Part shown: one piece after another, positions 18,040 through 27,241 of the stretch
Numbering within the stretch: position 1 is the first letter of the stretch
How the letters are laid out: each line of letters starts with the position of its first letter
From: Peribacillus frigoritolerans
GTDB lineage: Bacteria; Bacillota; Bacilli; Bacillales; DSM-1321
DNA length: 64,000 nt
Assembly (NCBI RefSeq): GCF_030676415.1
Contig: NZ_JAUUTW010000024.1
Span: 1-64,000 of the forward strand
Direction of reading: 5' to 3'
The notes under the pieces: generated by a model
Told to the model about the DNA's origin: nothing
What the model saw: the letters and a program-made list of their open reading frames with translations, nothing else
Database searches by the model: none
Position numbers and translations under genes: made by a program

Positions 18040-18927
18040 ATGGATAAATTATTAGGAACTGACACAGTAAAAAGAGGAATGGCACAAATGCAAAAGGGTG
18101 GCGTAATTATGGACGTCATTAACGCAGAACAAGCAAAAATCGCAGAAGCATCCGGTGCTGTCGCTGTCATGGCATTGGAAAGGGTTCCTTCCGACATCCG
18201 TGCGGCTGGCGGGGTAGCTAGAATGGCAGATCCGCGAATTGTTGAGGAAGTAATGAATGCAGTGTCCATCCCGGTTATGGCTAAAGCAAGGATTGGCCAT
18301 ATTGTTGAATCAAGGGTCTTGGAATCCATGGGAGTGGATTATATCGATGAAAGTGAAGTGCTGACTCCTGCTGATGAAGAATACCATATTCTAAAAAGTG
18401 ATTTCACCGTACCTTTCGTTTGTGGCTGCCGTGATTTAGGCGAAGCTTCACGCCGTATTGGTGAAGGAGCATCAATGCTTCGTACAAAAGGAGAACCAGG
18501 TACGGGTAATATTGTGGAAGCTGTGCGTCATATGAGAAAGGTACAGTCACAAATTCGTAAAGTGAGCATCATGAGTGATGATGAATTAATGACAGAGGCA
18601 AAAAATATTGGAGCCCCTTATGAAATTTTAAGAGAAATCAAACGCACAGGTAAATTGCCTGTAGTTAACTTTGCAGCTGGCGGAATTGCTACCCCAGCAG
18701 ATGCAGCATTGATGATGGAATTGGGAGCAGATGGCGTTTTCGTAGGGTCTGGTATTTTTAAATCTGAAAATCCAGAAAAATTCGCATCCGCAATCGTTCA
18801 AGCGACTACATATTTCACCGATTATGAATTGATTGGCCGGTTGTCCAAAGAGTTGGGCAGTGCTATGAAAGGAATTGATATTTCCAAACTAGCTCCGGCA
18901 GAACGGATGCAGGAACGTGGATGGTAA
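18040..18927 (+). CDS. pdxS: Pyridoxal 5'-phosphate synthase lyase subunit PdxS
   Basis: 295 residues, canonical length. The Lys that forms the ribose 5-phosphate imine is in [10 protein letters not shown], and the second active-site region [18 protein letters not shown] is intact. It condenses ribose 5-phosphate, glyceraldehyde 3-phosphate and ammonia to PLP in a dodecamer with PdxT. The ATG at 18040 follows an AGGGGGAAG ribosome site; an upstream in-frame ATG at 18016 would absorb that site. The stop lies 1 bp before the pdxT start. Confidence 0.97.
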   Translation: MDKLLGTDTVKRGMAQMQKGGVIMDVINAEQAKIAEASGAVAVMALERVPSDIRAAGGVARMADPRIVEEVMNAVSIPVMAKARIGHIVESRVLESMGVDYIDESEVLTPADEEYHILKSDFTVPFVCGCRDLGEASRRIGEGASMLRTKGEPGTGNIVEAVRHMRKVQSQIRKVSIMSDDELMTEAKNIGAPYEILREIKRTGKLPVVNFAAGGIATPADAALMMELGADGVFVGSGIFKSENPEKFASAIVQATTYFTDYELIGRLSKELGSAMKGIDISKLAPAERMQERGW

Positions 18928-18928
18928 T

Positions 18929-19528
18929 ATGATAACTATCGGTGTTTTGGGATTACAGGGTGCAGTTGAAGAACACTTGAACCAAATCAAAGCTGCCGGC
19001 GAACAAGCAATTATCGTAAAGAAACCGGAACAGTTGCTGGAAATCGATGGCTTGATCATTCCAGGCGGAGAAAGCACTACAATGAGAAAGCTTATGGATC
19101 GTTATGGATTTATGGAACCGATCAAAACTTTCTTCGAAGGTAAAAAACCTATTTTCGGTACATGTGCAGGGATGGTATTGGCGGCCAATGAATTGACTGG
19201 CGATGAGAAGGCCTATCTTGGACTAATGGACATTTCCGTGAAAAGGAACGGATTTGGACGTCAAAGGGATAGTTTCGAGGCTGAACTGTCAATCAAAGGA
19301 ATGGAAGACCCTTATAAGGCAGTTTTCATCCGGGCGCCATTTGCTTATGGAATTGGAAAAGGTGTAGAAGTATTGGCTGTTTATGAAGAGAATGTAGTGG
19401 CTGCGAGACAAGACCATGTCCTCGTCAGTGCGTTTCATCCAGAATTAACAGGTGATGATCGTTTTCTGCAACTTTTCATTGAAATGGTGAAGACATCAAT
19501 AAGTAAGGTCGAATTGAAAACCTGTTAA
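18929..19528 (+). CDS. pdxT: Pyridoxal 5'-phosphate synthase glutaminase subunit PdxT
   Basis: 199 residues, class-I glutamine amidotransferase. IGVLGLQGAVEEH opens the protein, IPGGESTTMRKLM is the Q-loop region, the nucleophile Cys is in FGTCAGMVL, and the His-Glu pair is in AFHPELT. It supplies ammonia to PdxS. The start at 18929 matches the family N-terminus; an upstream in-frame ATG at 18917 would overlap pdxS. It forms an operon with pdxS and ends at a strong terminator. Confidence 0.96.
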   Translation: MITIGVLGLQGAVEEHLNQIKAAGEQAIIVKKPEQLLEIDGLIIPGGESTTMRKLMDRYGFMEPIKTFFEGKKPIFGTCAGMVLAANELTGDEKAYLGLMDISVKRNGFGRQRDSFEAELSIKGMEDPYKAVFIRAPFAYGIGKGVEVLAVYEENVVAARQDHVLVSAFHPELTGDDRFLQLFIEMVKTSISKVELKTC

Positions 19529-19534
19529 ACAAAT

Positions 19535-19566
19535 GAAGCTGTCCTAGTAATAGGACAGCTTTACTT
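19535..19566 (+). terminator. Rho-independent terminator after pdxST
   Basis: AAGCTGTCCTA pairs perfectly with TAGGACAGCTT and is followed by TACTTTT. Confidence 0.88.
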
Positions 19567-19634
19567 TTGAATGCTCATAACGCTATAAAAATACATATTG
19601 CTTGAATTTAATATTCTTTACTTTTATTATTAAA

Positions 19635-19654
19635 AAGTAAGTAATTACTTACTT
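19635..19654. promoter_or_regulatory. 20-bp perfect palindrome, probable TetR-type operator
   Basis: AAGTAAGTAATTACTTACTT reads the same on both strands and lies 28 bp ahead of the SDR pseudogene start. Length and composition suit a TetR dimer site, and a TetR gene lies just downstream of the SDR gene. The pairing of site and regulator is inference. Confidence 0.55.
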
Positions 19655-19682
19655 ATTTTTTTGATGTTGAAGGGGAATGTTT

Positions 19683-20429
19683 ATGAAAGCAAGAGTTGCA
19701 GTTATTACAGGAGGAGCAAGCGGAATTGGCCGAGCGACATGCTTGAAATTCAGGGGAAAAGGTTGTTGTAGCGGATTTTAATGAAGAAATGGGTCAGGAA
19801 ACCGTTGAACAGATAACAGCGAATGGTGGAGAGGCCATTTTTGTTAAAACGGATGTTTCTAAACAGGAAGATGTTGAATCGTTAATCAATAAAGCAGTGG
19901 AGGCATACGGAAGGATCGATATCATGTTTAATAATGCCGGCATTGGTGCAGGCGGTATGATCCTAGATCAAGATATGGAGGGTTACTTCAAAACGATTGG
20001 AGTGAACCAGCACGGAGTTGCCTTTGGAATCATGGCAGCAGGACGGAAAATGAAGGAGCTTGGTATCAATGTATCAAGGGTGTCATTATTAATACCGCTT
20101 CTGTGTTTGGCTACTTAGCTTCCCATGGAACTTTTGCCTATCAGGCGACTAAAGGCGCTGTAAGAATGATGACACAGACAGCAGCTTTGGAATTGGGTGC
20201 TTATGGCATACGCGTAGTGGGCATTGCGCCAGGCGGGGTTGACACTCCTATCATACAAGGCTATAAAGATATGGGGATCATCGATAAATTGAATGCAAGT
20301 CAAATGCGCGGTAAATTAATTAAGCCAGAAGCCATTGCAAATGCCGTCTATCTATTATCGTTAGAGGAAGCGGATGCGATCAATGGAAGTGTAGTCATGG
20401 TCGATGATGGCTATGCATCTTTTAAGTGA
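19683..20429 (+). pseudogene. Short-chain dehydrogenase/reductase gene broken by two frameshifts
   Basis: The reading frame starts well (RVAVITGGASGIGRAT, the Rossmann TGxxxGIG motif) but shifts near 19755, continues as VVVADFNEEMGQE through IDIMFNNAGIGAGG, shifts again near 20075, and continues as GVIINTASVFGYLASHGTFA with YQATKGAV, the YxxxK site, to a normal end. Joined, it would be a classical SDR of about 250 residues. Both breaks sit in short runs of identical bases, so sequencing error is a possible alternative to true inactivation. A ribosome site (GAAGGGGA) is intact. Confidence 0.8.
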
Positions 20430-20438
20430 TTTCCTGAA

Positions 20439-20479
20439 AAATAGAAAACATCGTCCCAACCAGACGATGTTTTCTATTT
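20439..20479 (+). terminator. Rho-independent terminator after the SDR gene
   Basis: Seventeen-base arms (20439-20455 and 20463-20479) pair perfectly and the 3' arm is T-rich. Confidence 0.85.
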
Positions 20480-20604
20480 ATGATATATGGGGATATTGAA
20501 TCCTAAAAGATCAAAGGTAATATTGACCGATTGATACCATCGGGATATCATGGAAAATAGATTGGTGAAACCGGTCTTATCTTTATAAAAGAAGGTTGAT
20601 ATTT

Positions 20605-21192
20605 TTGAAAAAAGGGCAGCAAACCAAAGAACGAATCATAAATGTAGCCCGGACTCTTTTTGCCACTAAAGGTTTTGACATGACAAGGACGAATGAAATT
20701 GCCTCTGCATGCAATGTTTCCGAAGCTACTATTTACAAATACTTTGACAGCAAAAAAGATTTGCTTTTGGCTACAATTACCCCTAATGAAAAAGAGGAAT
20801 CTGAAGATGGGACTAGCCATCTTTCTACGGATGAGCTAGTGGAGAATCATGTTTGCACGATGATTAAAAAAATTCTTGAAAATAAAGAACAGTTTTCGAT
20901 ATTATTTAGAGAAACACAATTCGATCAAGATATTTCAAAGCAATATGTAGATCAGATTTTCAAGCCAAATGCCAAGCATATTGAAATACAGAAGAGAATA
21001 GATAGCGGAGAGATACAGTATATCTCTGATATTATCCTATTTAATGTAGGGATCATTTCTTTCACATTGGCATTATCTACACATTATGAGATCCATCAAC
21101 AAAAAAAGGAGCCATATTTTACTTCTGAACGAATTAAGAGCATTGCTCAACTTTTGGTATATGGTATTCATGGGAAACAAAAACATACATAA
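20605..21192 (+). CDS. TetR/AcrR-family transcriptional regulator
   Basis: About 195 residues. The N-terminal TetR helix-turn-helix covers about residues 4-50: ERIINVARTLFATKGFD, then TNEIASACNVSEATIYKYF and DSKKDLLLA. The ligand domain is unremarkable. The TTG at 20605 is preferred, nine bases after GAAGG; TTG at 20596 is the alternative. It probably controls the SDR gene upstream through the palindrome at 19635 and perhaps the flavin reductase downstream. Confidence 0.87.
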   Translation: MKKGQQTKERIINVARTLFATKGFDMTRTNEIASACNVSEATIYKYFDSKKDLLLATITPNEKEESEDGTSHLSTDELVENHVCTMIKKILENKEQFSILFRETQFDQDISKQYVDQIFKPNAKHIEIQKRIDSGEIQYISDIILFNVGIISFTLALSTHYEIHQQKKEPYFTSERIKSIAQLLVYGIHGKQKHT

Positions 21193-21194
21193 TG

Positions 21195-21249
21195 AAACGG
21201 TCATATTGAAGGGCATGAGCATCAAGCCGCAAATATGACCGTTTTATTT
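21195..21249 (+). terminator. Rho-independent terminator after the TetR gene
   Basis: AAACGGTCATATT pairs with AATATGACCGTTT, followed by TATTT. Confidence 0.75.
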
Positions 21250-21401
21250 CATACAGAGTCGATGAAGTCAACTTGTGAATTTATTAAACCAGAGTGTAAG
21301 ATTTGACTTATATTTTTCAGACTATTACGATAAATTCATACTGCACGAAATGCTTTACGGAGATTTTATCTGGAAATCATGTAAAATTGGAGGGGGATAA
21401 A

Positions 21402-21935
21402 ATGAGCGATATCGTAATTTTATCAGGAAGTCCGGCTATTCCATCAAGAACGGACATTTCACTAAAACATATTCAATCATTAGTCGAAAACGAAGGATTT
21501 ACCACAGCTTATTACTCAATTACGGATTTTTCAGCAGATGATTTATTCCAAGGGAAATATAATAGCGAAGATATCTTAAAGCTTTCAGGGAGAATTCAAG
21601 CAGCTAGAGGAATCATTATAGGTTCACCGGTTTATAAGGCTTCTTATCCAGGTGTATTGAAAGCCTTGATTGATTTGCTGCCAGAAGGTGCTTTTAAGGG
21701 TAAGCCAGTGCTGCCAATCATGATTGGTGGAAGTAACAGGCATCTATTGGCGATTGACTATGCGCTTAAACCATTAATTTCAATATTAAAAGGCGAGCCG
21801 CTGCAGGGCATTTATTTTGTTGATAAGGAAATAGATAAACAGAATCCAGAAAACCCGATTAATGATTTGCATTTAATTGATCGTGTCCAGAGTCAAGTTC
21901 AAGAATTTGTAGAAGCGATACAGTTAAGAAATTAA
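21402..21935 (+). CDS. NADPH-dependent FMN reductase (SsuE-like)
   Basis: 177 residues, flavodoxin-like. IVILSGSPAIPSRT opens the FMN-phosphate loop, RGIIIGSPVYKASYPGVLKA is the dimer/flavin region, and PIMIGGSNRHLLA is conserved in the SsuE/MsuE branch. It should supply reduced FMN to a sulfonate or other two-component monooxygenase; none is adjacent, though two LLM oxidoreductases lie at 10-12 kb. GGAGGGGGAT precedes the ATG at 21402. A terminator follows. Confidence 0.87.
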   Translation: MSDIVILSGSPAIPSRTDISLKHIQSLVENEGFTTAYYSITDFSADDLFQGKYNSEDILKLSGRIQAARGIIIGSPVYKASYPGVLKALIDLLPEGAFKGKPVLPIMIGGSNRHLLAIDYALKPLISILKGEPLQGIYFVDKEIDKQNPENPINDLHLIDRVQSQVQEFVEAIQLRN

Positions 21936-22025
21936 TGACTTCAAGTGATCCCTTCTACATAAGGACTGGAATTCGAGAAATTATTTTTTCAAGTAATAAC
22001 AGGCGTCAATAAAAGTCTTTTCAAT

Positions 22026-22078
22026 GAAAATAGACTCATTTTTTTGGAGACTTTATCTAAAAAGACGAGTCTATTTTC
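22026..22078 (+). terminator. Rho-independent terminator after the FMN reductase
   Basis: GAAAATAGACTC pairs perfectly with GAGTCTATTTTC around a long loop. Confidence 0.7.
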
Positions 22079-22215
22079 GTATTTATATGAACATAAAATC
22101 ATAAATTGAATAGTGTGTATAAAAATAACAGTTCATCCATAATATTAAACCAAGTTATTTTATAAGAAAACTCCATTGACAAGGATTAAATATATGTTAA
22201 TATTTAAAATAATAA

Positions 22216-22374
22216 AACTTATCCAGAGCGACGGAGGGAATTGGCCCTTTGAAGTCCAGCAACCTGCATGATGGATGCAAGGTGCTACCTCCAACAAAAT
22301 GTTGATCATTTTGGAAGATAAGGTAAAGATATTTACCTTGGGATCTTTCCATCATGGAAAGATTTTTGTTTTTT
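22216..22374 (+). promoter_or_regulatory. SAM-I (S-box) riboswitch with terminator
   Basis: The conserved S-box elements are present in order: CTTATCCAGAGCGACGGAGG (P1 and P2), GGCCCTTTGAAGTCCAGCAAC, AAGGTGCTACCTCC and the closing AGATAAGG. The expression platform is a terminator (22343-22363, arms ATCTTTCC and GGAAAGAT) with a T run. SAM binding should stop transcription, so the downstream sulfate-assimilation genes are made when SAM is low. Confidence 0.95.
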
Positions 22375-22495
22375 GGAAAAATTGCAGGCAAACCATAACA
22401 ATGCAAGGTTGTATGGGATTATATAAATCTAAGAAACTCATTTAATCAGCGCTGGAAATAAAATATTCGCGGATTTTCTTAAAGGAGGAACTGGT

Positions 22496-22639
22496 TTGGA
22501 TAAAGAGAATCAGCTTGAAGAAATATTTGAACGACTTCAAGAAATGCTAAATTCAATGAAATATGGATCCATTACACTTATTGTCCAGGATGGTAAAATC
22601 ATTCAAATGGAAAGAAATGAAAAACTAAGAATTAAATAA
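22496..22639 (+). CDS. Small YezD-like (DUF2292-type) protein
   Basis: 47 residues from a TTG start seven bases after AAAGGAGG. The sequence (MDKENQLEEIFERLQEML, then MKYGSITLIVQDGKIIQME) fits the YezD/DUF2292 family: a short helix, two strands and a charged tail. Such genes are often found next to sulfur assimilation genes in bacilli, and here it is the first gene after the SAM riboswitch. Function is unknown; a small binding or regulatory role is only a guess. Confidence 0.7.
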   Translation: MDKENQLEEIFERLQEMLNSMKYGSITLIVQDGKIIQMERNEKLRIK

Positions 22640-22806
22640 GGTATCTGCTGACTAGAAAAACTAGAGGCGGGTTTAACTGATATAAAGAGAGTATTGGTTA
22701 GATTCGTCTCTTTTTCCTAGAATCAACAAACTGGAGAAGATTACAACTGGTATTGATCAACAGTTACTCTAACTGATACAGCAAGTTTTTAGAGGGGGCT
22801 ACAAAG

Positions 22807-23523
22807 TTGGCTGCATTAATAAACTATGAAAATTTCAATACAGGGGACTTCCCTGCATTTCCTGAAGACAGTGAGACAAAAGGTGCTTTGGAAGTTCTGC
22901 AATGGGCGAATGACCATTATGGAAACAAACTGATTTATGCTTGTAGTTTTGGTATTGAAGGCATCGTGCTTACGGATTTATTGGCGAAGGTCAATCCTTC
23001 GGCAAAAATAGTTTTCCTCGATACAGATGTTCATTTTGAGGAAACTTACCAATTGATTGAGCAAGTGAAAAAGCGATATCCAAAGCTTTTGATAGAAATG
23101 AAGAAACCTTCCTTGACGCTAGAGGAACAAGCAGCGGAATATGGGGATGAATTATGGCTTAATGATTCCAATAAGTGCTGTAACATCCGTAAAATCATTC
23201 CGCTTACCGATGTGCTCTCAACGGCAACAGCCTGGCTTTCGGGACTGAGGAGGGAGCAATCCGTAACAAGGGCTATGACCGAGTATATCAATAAGGATAA
23301 TAAGTTCAAGTCAGTTAAAATATGTCCACTCATACATTGGACATGGAAAGATGTTTGGCGCTACGCCCACAAAAATGGACTTCCATATAATATCCTGCAT
23401 GATAATGGATATCCGAGTATTGGATGTAAAACGTGTACAGCACCTGCCTTCAATGCAGATGATTTACGCTCAGGCCGGTGGCAAGGAGCTCAAAAAACGG
23501 AATGCGGATTGCATTTATCTTAA
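22807..23523 (+). CDS. cysH: Phosphoadenylyl/adenylyl-sulfate reductase
   Basis: 238 residues. The PAPS-reductase fold is seen in ACSFGIEGIVLTDLL and FLDTDVHFEETY; SGLRREQSVTRA binds the nucleotide; ECGLH near the C-terminus holds the catalytic Cys. Cys pairs in CCNIRK and CKTCT provide the four ligands of a 4Fe-4S cluster, as in enzymes that accept APS, and the B. subtilis enzyme uses both APS and PAPS. A TTG start at 22807 follows AGAGGGGG. It begins the core sulfate-reduction operon. Confidence 0.93.
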   Translation: MAALINYENFNTGDFPAFPEDSETKGALEVLQWANDHYGNKLIYACSFGIEGIVLTDLLAKVNPSAKIVFLDTDVHFEETYQLIEQVKKRYPKLLIEMKKPSLTLEEQAAEYGDELWLNDSNKCCNIRKIIPLTDVLSTATAWLSGLRREQSVTRAMTEYINKDNKFKSVKICPLIHWTWKDVWRYAHKNGLPYNILHDNGYPSIGCKTCTAPAFNADDLRSGRWQGAQKTECGLHLS

Positions 23524-23552
23524 ATAAATAGAAACCATAGGGGGAAATTAAC

Positions 23553-24701
23553 ATGACAATCAGTCTACCGCACGGAGGAACATTAATCGATCTTTGGGAA
23601 CCAAAATATGATTTTAGTAAAATAACAAAGTCAATCGAAATCGATGAAATTGCTTTAAGTGATCTTGAATTGATAGGCACTGGTGCCTACAGTCCGATTA
23701 AAGGATTCTTTACAAAAAGTGACTATGAGACAGTGGTCAAGGATATGAGGCTTAGCAGCGGGCATGTATGGAGCATCCCGATTACGCTGCCTTTGACCGA
23801 AGAAACTGCAGAAACCCTTACTATTGGTGAAGAAGTAACGTTGACTCATGAAGGTGAAACATACGGGGTTCTCTCTGTTTCCGATATTTACACTCCAGAT
23901 AAGCAATTGGAAGCGACATTAGTATATCAAACGGATGATGAGAAACATCCTGGAGTGAAAAATTTATATAACCGCGGGGATGTATATGTTGGCGGGGAAA
24001 TTAAGTTGATCAAGAGAATAGAGCGTCCGCTATTTCAAGCTCACTATTTGGACCCAGTCGAGACAAGGAAAGCTTTTGCTGAAAAAGGATGGGAAACGGT
24101 TGTCGGTTTCCAAACGAGGAACCCCGTTCACCGTGCACATGAATACATTCAAAAGACAGCATTGGAGATTGTCGACGGCTTATTCTTAAATCCTCTCGTA
24201 GGTGCCACTAAATCCGATGACATTCCGGCAGATGTAAGAATGGAAAGCTATAAAGTGCTACTTGAAAAATATTATCCTAAAGATCGCGTCTCCCTTGCAG
24301 TTTTCCCTGCTGCCATGCGTTATGCAGGACCTAGGGAAGCCATTTTCCATGCGATGGTCCGTAAAAATTATGGTTGCACCCATTTTATCGTCGGACGTGA
24401 TCATGCGGGTGTGGGCGATTATTATGGCACATATGATGCTCAAAAAATCTTTGGGAATTTTAACGCTGATGAGTTAGGGATCACGCTATTATTCTTTGAA
24501 CATAGTTTTTACTGTAAAGCATGTGGCAATATGGCTTCCGCTAAAACTTGTCCGCATGGCAAGGAAGACCATGTCATCCTGTCTGGAACGAAGGTAAGGG
24601 AAATGTTGCGTAATGGAGAAATTCCTCCAGCTACCTTTAGCCGTAAAGAAGTCATTGAGGTGTTGATCGAAGGTCTAAAAAAGAATGAAGTTTATAACTG
24701 A
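23553..24701 (+). CDS. sat: Sulfate adenylyltransferase
   Basis: 382 residues, single-domain bacterial type. [16 protein letters not shown] carries the QxRN and HxxH nucleotide motifs, and [12 protein letters not shown] is the third conserved motif. [16 protein letters not shown] looks like the small metal-binding loop of Gram-positive Sat proteins. It makes APS from sulfate and ATP. A GGGGGAAA site precedes the ATG; 29 bp separate it from cysH. Confidence 0.95.
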   Translation: MTISLPHGGTLIDLWEPKYDFSKITKSIEIDEIALSDLELIGTGAYSPIKGFFTKSDYETVVKDMRLSSGHVWSIPITLPLTEETAETLTIGEEVTLTHEGETYGVLSVSDIYTPDKQLEATLVYQTDDEKHPGVKNLYNRGDVYVGGEIKLIKRIERPLFQAHYLDPVETRKAFAEKGWETVVGFQTRNPVHRAHEYIQKTALEIVDGLFLNPLVGATKSDDIPADVRMESYKVLLEKYYPKDRVSLAVFPAAMRYAGPREAIFHAMVRKNYGCTHFIVGRDHAGVGDYYGTYDAQKIFGNFNADELGITLLFFEHSFYCKACGNMASAKTCPHGKEDHVILSGTKVREMLRNGEIPPATFSRKEVIEVLIEGLKKNEVYN

Positions 24702-24744
24702 TTGGACATAAATTGAAGGATCACATGAAGAGGGGGATTATTAT

Positions 24745-25344
24745 ATGAGTAAAAGTACGAATGTCACTTGGCATGAAACGTCATTGACCAAGGAGCTTCG
24801 CCGGAAGCAGAACGGGCATGAGAGCACAGTTCTATGGTTCACAGGACTCTCGGGCTCCGGAAAATCAACGATTGCGAACGCAGTTGCTAAAGAGTTATAT
24901 AATCGGAATATTCGAAGTTATGTTTTGGATGGTGATAATATCCGCCATGGTTTAAATAAAGATTTAGGTTTTTCTGAAGAGGATCGAACCGAGAATATTA
25001 GGCGGATCGGTGAGGTTTCCAAGTTATTCGTGGATAGCGGGCAGTTCGTATTGACCGCCTTCATATCACCTTTCAGGGCAGATCGGCAGATTGTACGTGA
25101 TTTACTCGAAGAAGGGGAGTTTATTGAAGTATACATAAAGTGTCCGATCGAAGAGTGCGAAGTACGTGATCCAAAAGGTCTTTATGACAAGGCGCGTAAA
25201 GGAATCATTAAAGATTTTACCGGGATCGACTCTCCATACGAAGAACCTGAACAACCGGAAATTATTTTAGAATCCGACCAATACAGCATTGAAGAGTGCG
25301 TTGAACAGGTAATCGGTTATTTGACAGTAAAGAAAGCGATTTAA
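24745..25344 (+). CDS. cysC: Adenylyl-sulfate kinase
   Basis: 199 residues. Walker [10 protein letters not shown] (about 34-42), [17 protein letters not shown] and FISPFRADR are all standard APS kinase motifs. It phosphorylates APS to PAPS. Its presence beside a 4Fe-4S CysH means both APS and PAPS routes may run here. Confidence 0.95.
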   Translation: MSKSTNVTWHETSLTKELRRKQNGHESTVLWFTGLSGSGKSTIANAVAKELYNRNIRSYVLDGDNIRHGLNKDLGFSEEDRTENIRRIGEVSKLFVDSGQFVLTAFISPFRADRQIVRDLLEEGEFIEVYIKCPIEECEVRDPKGLYDKARKGIIKDFTGIDSPYEEPEQPEIILESDQYSIEECVEQVIGYLTVKKAI

Positions 25345-25360
25345 TCAAGGAGGAAATGTA

Positions 25361-26986
25361 ATGGTTTACGAGAAATTTTGGTCGGAAAATCCACTAATCG
25401 CTAAAAATAAAACGGAAATCTGGAAATTGGAAAAAGACGGATTGAAGATATTCGATGATCTTCCACATTACGCTGCAAATGGTTTTGGCTCCATCCCTAA
25501 AGAGAATTGGGATATGTTCAAGTGGGCAGGTCTATACCTGCAACGGCCAAAAGAAGCAGGTTATTGGATGATGCGTGTCGTTATTCCCGGAGGTATCCTG
25601 ACTTATGATCAACAACTAACTTTAGCTAACATCGCTAAAGATTATGGGAGGGATGTATATGACATTACAACCCGTCAAGCCATTCAATTCCACTGGTTGA
25701 CCATCGAACAAGTACCGGATATCTTAAACCGTTTGGAAAAGGTTGGAATGACTACGGCCGGTGCATGTGGTGATATCACACGTAATATCATCGGTAATGC
25801 ATTGGCAGGCATCGATCCTGACGAACTTTTTGATACACGCGAGGTACTTTATGATGTATTTGAGTATTTCCGCCTTAACGAGGATTATTCAAACCTTCCG
25901 AGGAAATATAAAATGTCCATAAGTGCTAATATCCATAATGCTTCAAATGCTGAAATCAACTGTGTTTCATTCAATCCAGCTACTAAAGAAATTGATGGAG
26001 TAACGGAAGTTGGTTTTCACGTAAAAGTAGGCGGCGGGCTATCCTCCGTTCCGATGCTGGCAGAAGAACTTGACTTATTCATTTTACCTGAAAAAACAGT
26101 CGAAGTAGCGGCCGCCATCACGACGATATTCCGTGACTTTGGGTACCGTGAAAAACGTCATCGCTCGCGATTGAAATTCCTTGTCGCTGATTGGGGTCCT
26201 GAACAATTCAAGGAAAAATTGCTCGAGTACACCGGTCCGCTTCCTGAAAAGGGTGAAAGTGCGGTGAAGGGATGGAATGCAGGTTATTTCTACGGCATCC
26301 ATAAACAAAAACAAGATGGTATGAACTATGTTGGAGTCAATATACCAGTTGGTCGTCTAAATCCAGACGAAGTGATCGAGTTTGCCGAACTTGCGAAAAA
26401 ATATGGAAATGGAGAAATCCGCAACTGTAATTCTCAGAATCTAATCCTTCCAAATGTGCCGGATGAAAAACTTGAGGAATTAAAAAAGGAAGCCATCTTC
26501 GAAAGATTTCCATATCAACCAAAAAAATTCATTGGTTATTCCGTTTCTTGTACAGGCATCGAGTATTGCAACCTGGCACTCGTTGAAACAAAAAACCGAA
26601 TGAGGACGATTTCTGAATCATTGGACAAGGAAATAGATCTCGATGTTCCTGTAAGGATGCATATGGTGGGTTGTCCAAATAATTGCGGTCAAAGAGCCAT
26701 CGCCGAAATTGGGCTTCAAGGCATAAAAATGAAAAACCAGGATAAAAAGATGGTCGAGGCTTTTGAAATATACGTCGGAGGAACGCTGAATGAGGGCGGG
26801 AAGTTCAATGAAAAACTTAAAGGAAAAGTGGAAGCTGAACAACTCTATCATGTTCTGAAAGAACTAATCCTATTTTTCAAAGAAACAAAACTTCTATCCG
26901 AAACCTTTCTTGATTTTGTGGAAAGGGTAGGGATATCCCAGTTACAAAGTAAACTTGATGATATATTAACGGAAGTGGCCGTTTAA
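25361..26986 (+). CDS. Nitrite/sulfite reductase, siroheme 4Fe-4S, ferredoxin type
   Basis: 541 residues with the two ferredoxin-like plus catalytic half-repeats of siroheme reductases. The cluster and siroheme ligands are in SCTGIEYCNLA (CX5C) and GCPNNCGQ (CX3C). It is a single polypeptide unlike CysJI, so electrons probably come from ferredoxin. Context after cysC and before siroheme synthesis makes sulfite the likely substrate. An AAGGAGG site precedes the ATG. Confidence 0.92.
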   Translation: MVYEKFWSENPLIAKNKTEIWKLEKDGLKIFDDLPHYAANGFGSIPKENWDMFKWAGLYLQRPKEAGYWMMRVVIPGGILTYDQQLTLANIAKDYGRDVYDITTRQAIQFHWLTIEQVPDILNRLEKVGMTTAGACGDITRNIIGNALAGIDPDELFDTREVLYDVFEYFRLNEDYSNLPRKYKMSISANIHNASNAEINCVSFNPATKEIDGVTEVGFHVKVGGGLSSVPMLAEELDLFILPEKTVEVAAAITTIFRDFGYREKRHRSRLKFLVADWGPEQFKEKLLEYTGPLPEKGESAVKGWNAGYFYGIHKQKQDGMNYVGVNIPVGRLNPDEVIEFAELAKKYGNGEIRNCNSQNLILPNVPDEKLEELKKEAIFERFPYQPKKFIGYSVSCTGIEYCNLALVETKNRMRTISESLDKEIDLDVPVRMHMVGCPNNCGQRAIAEIGLQGIKMKNQDKKMVEAFEIYVGGTLNEGGKFNEKLKGKVEAEQLYHVLKELILFFKETKLLSETFLDFVERVGISQLQSKLDDILTEVAV

Positions 26987-27006
26987 TAGGGGAAGGTAAG
27001 TAATCC

Positions 27007-27222
27007 ATGAATCTATACCGTTTCGAAGTCACTATCAAGGAAAAACCGATCCATGTCATCATTGTTGCCGATTCAGATGAAAAGGCGTTTGAACTTGTTG
27101 ATATCGAGCTGGAAAAGCATTATTTGAAAATGCCTGAAGTGGATGACATCTCATTATATGAAAAAAGGAAAATTAAAAATGGAGCAGGTTTCGTTTTATC
27201 GGAATTCGAAACAATTCTCTAA
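27007..27222 (+). CDS. DUF3906-like small protein
   Basis: 71 residues, alpha-beta, with LYRFEVTIKEKPIHVIIVADS at the start and a Glu-rich middle. It fits a short uncharacterised Bacillus family found in this operon position between the sulfite reductase and sumT. The stop at 27222 is just ahead of the sumT start. Its conservation in the sulfur operon suggests a role there, but none is known. Confidence 0.7.
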   Translation: MNLYRFEVTIKEKPIHVIIVADSDEKAFELVDIELEKHYLKMPEVDDISLYEKRKIKNGAGFVLSEFETIL

Positions 27223-27241
27223 GGGAAGGCAGGTTGCAAAA

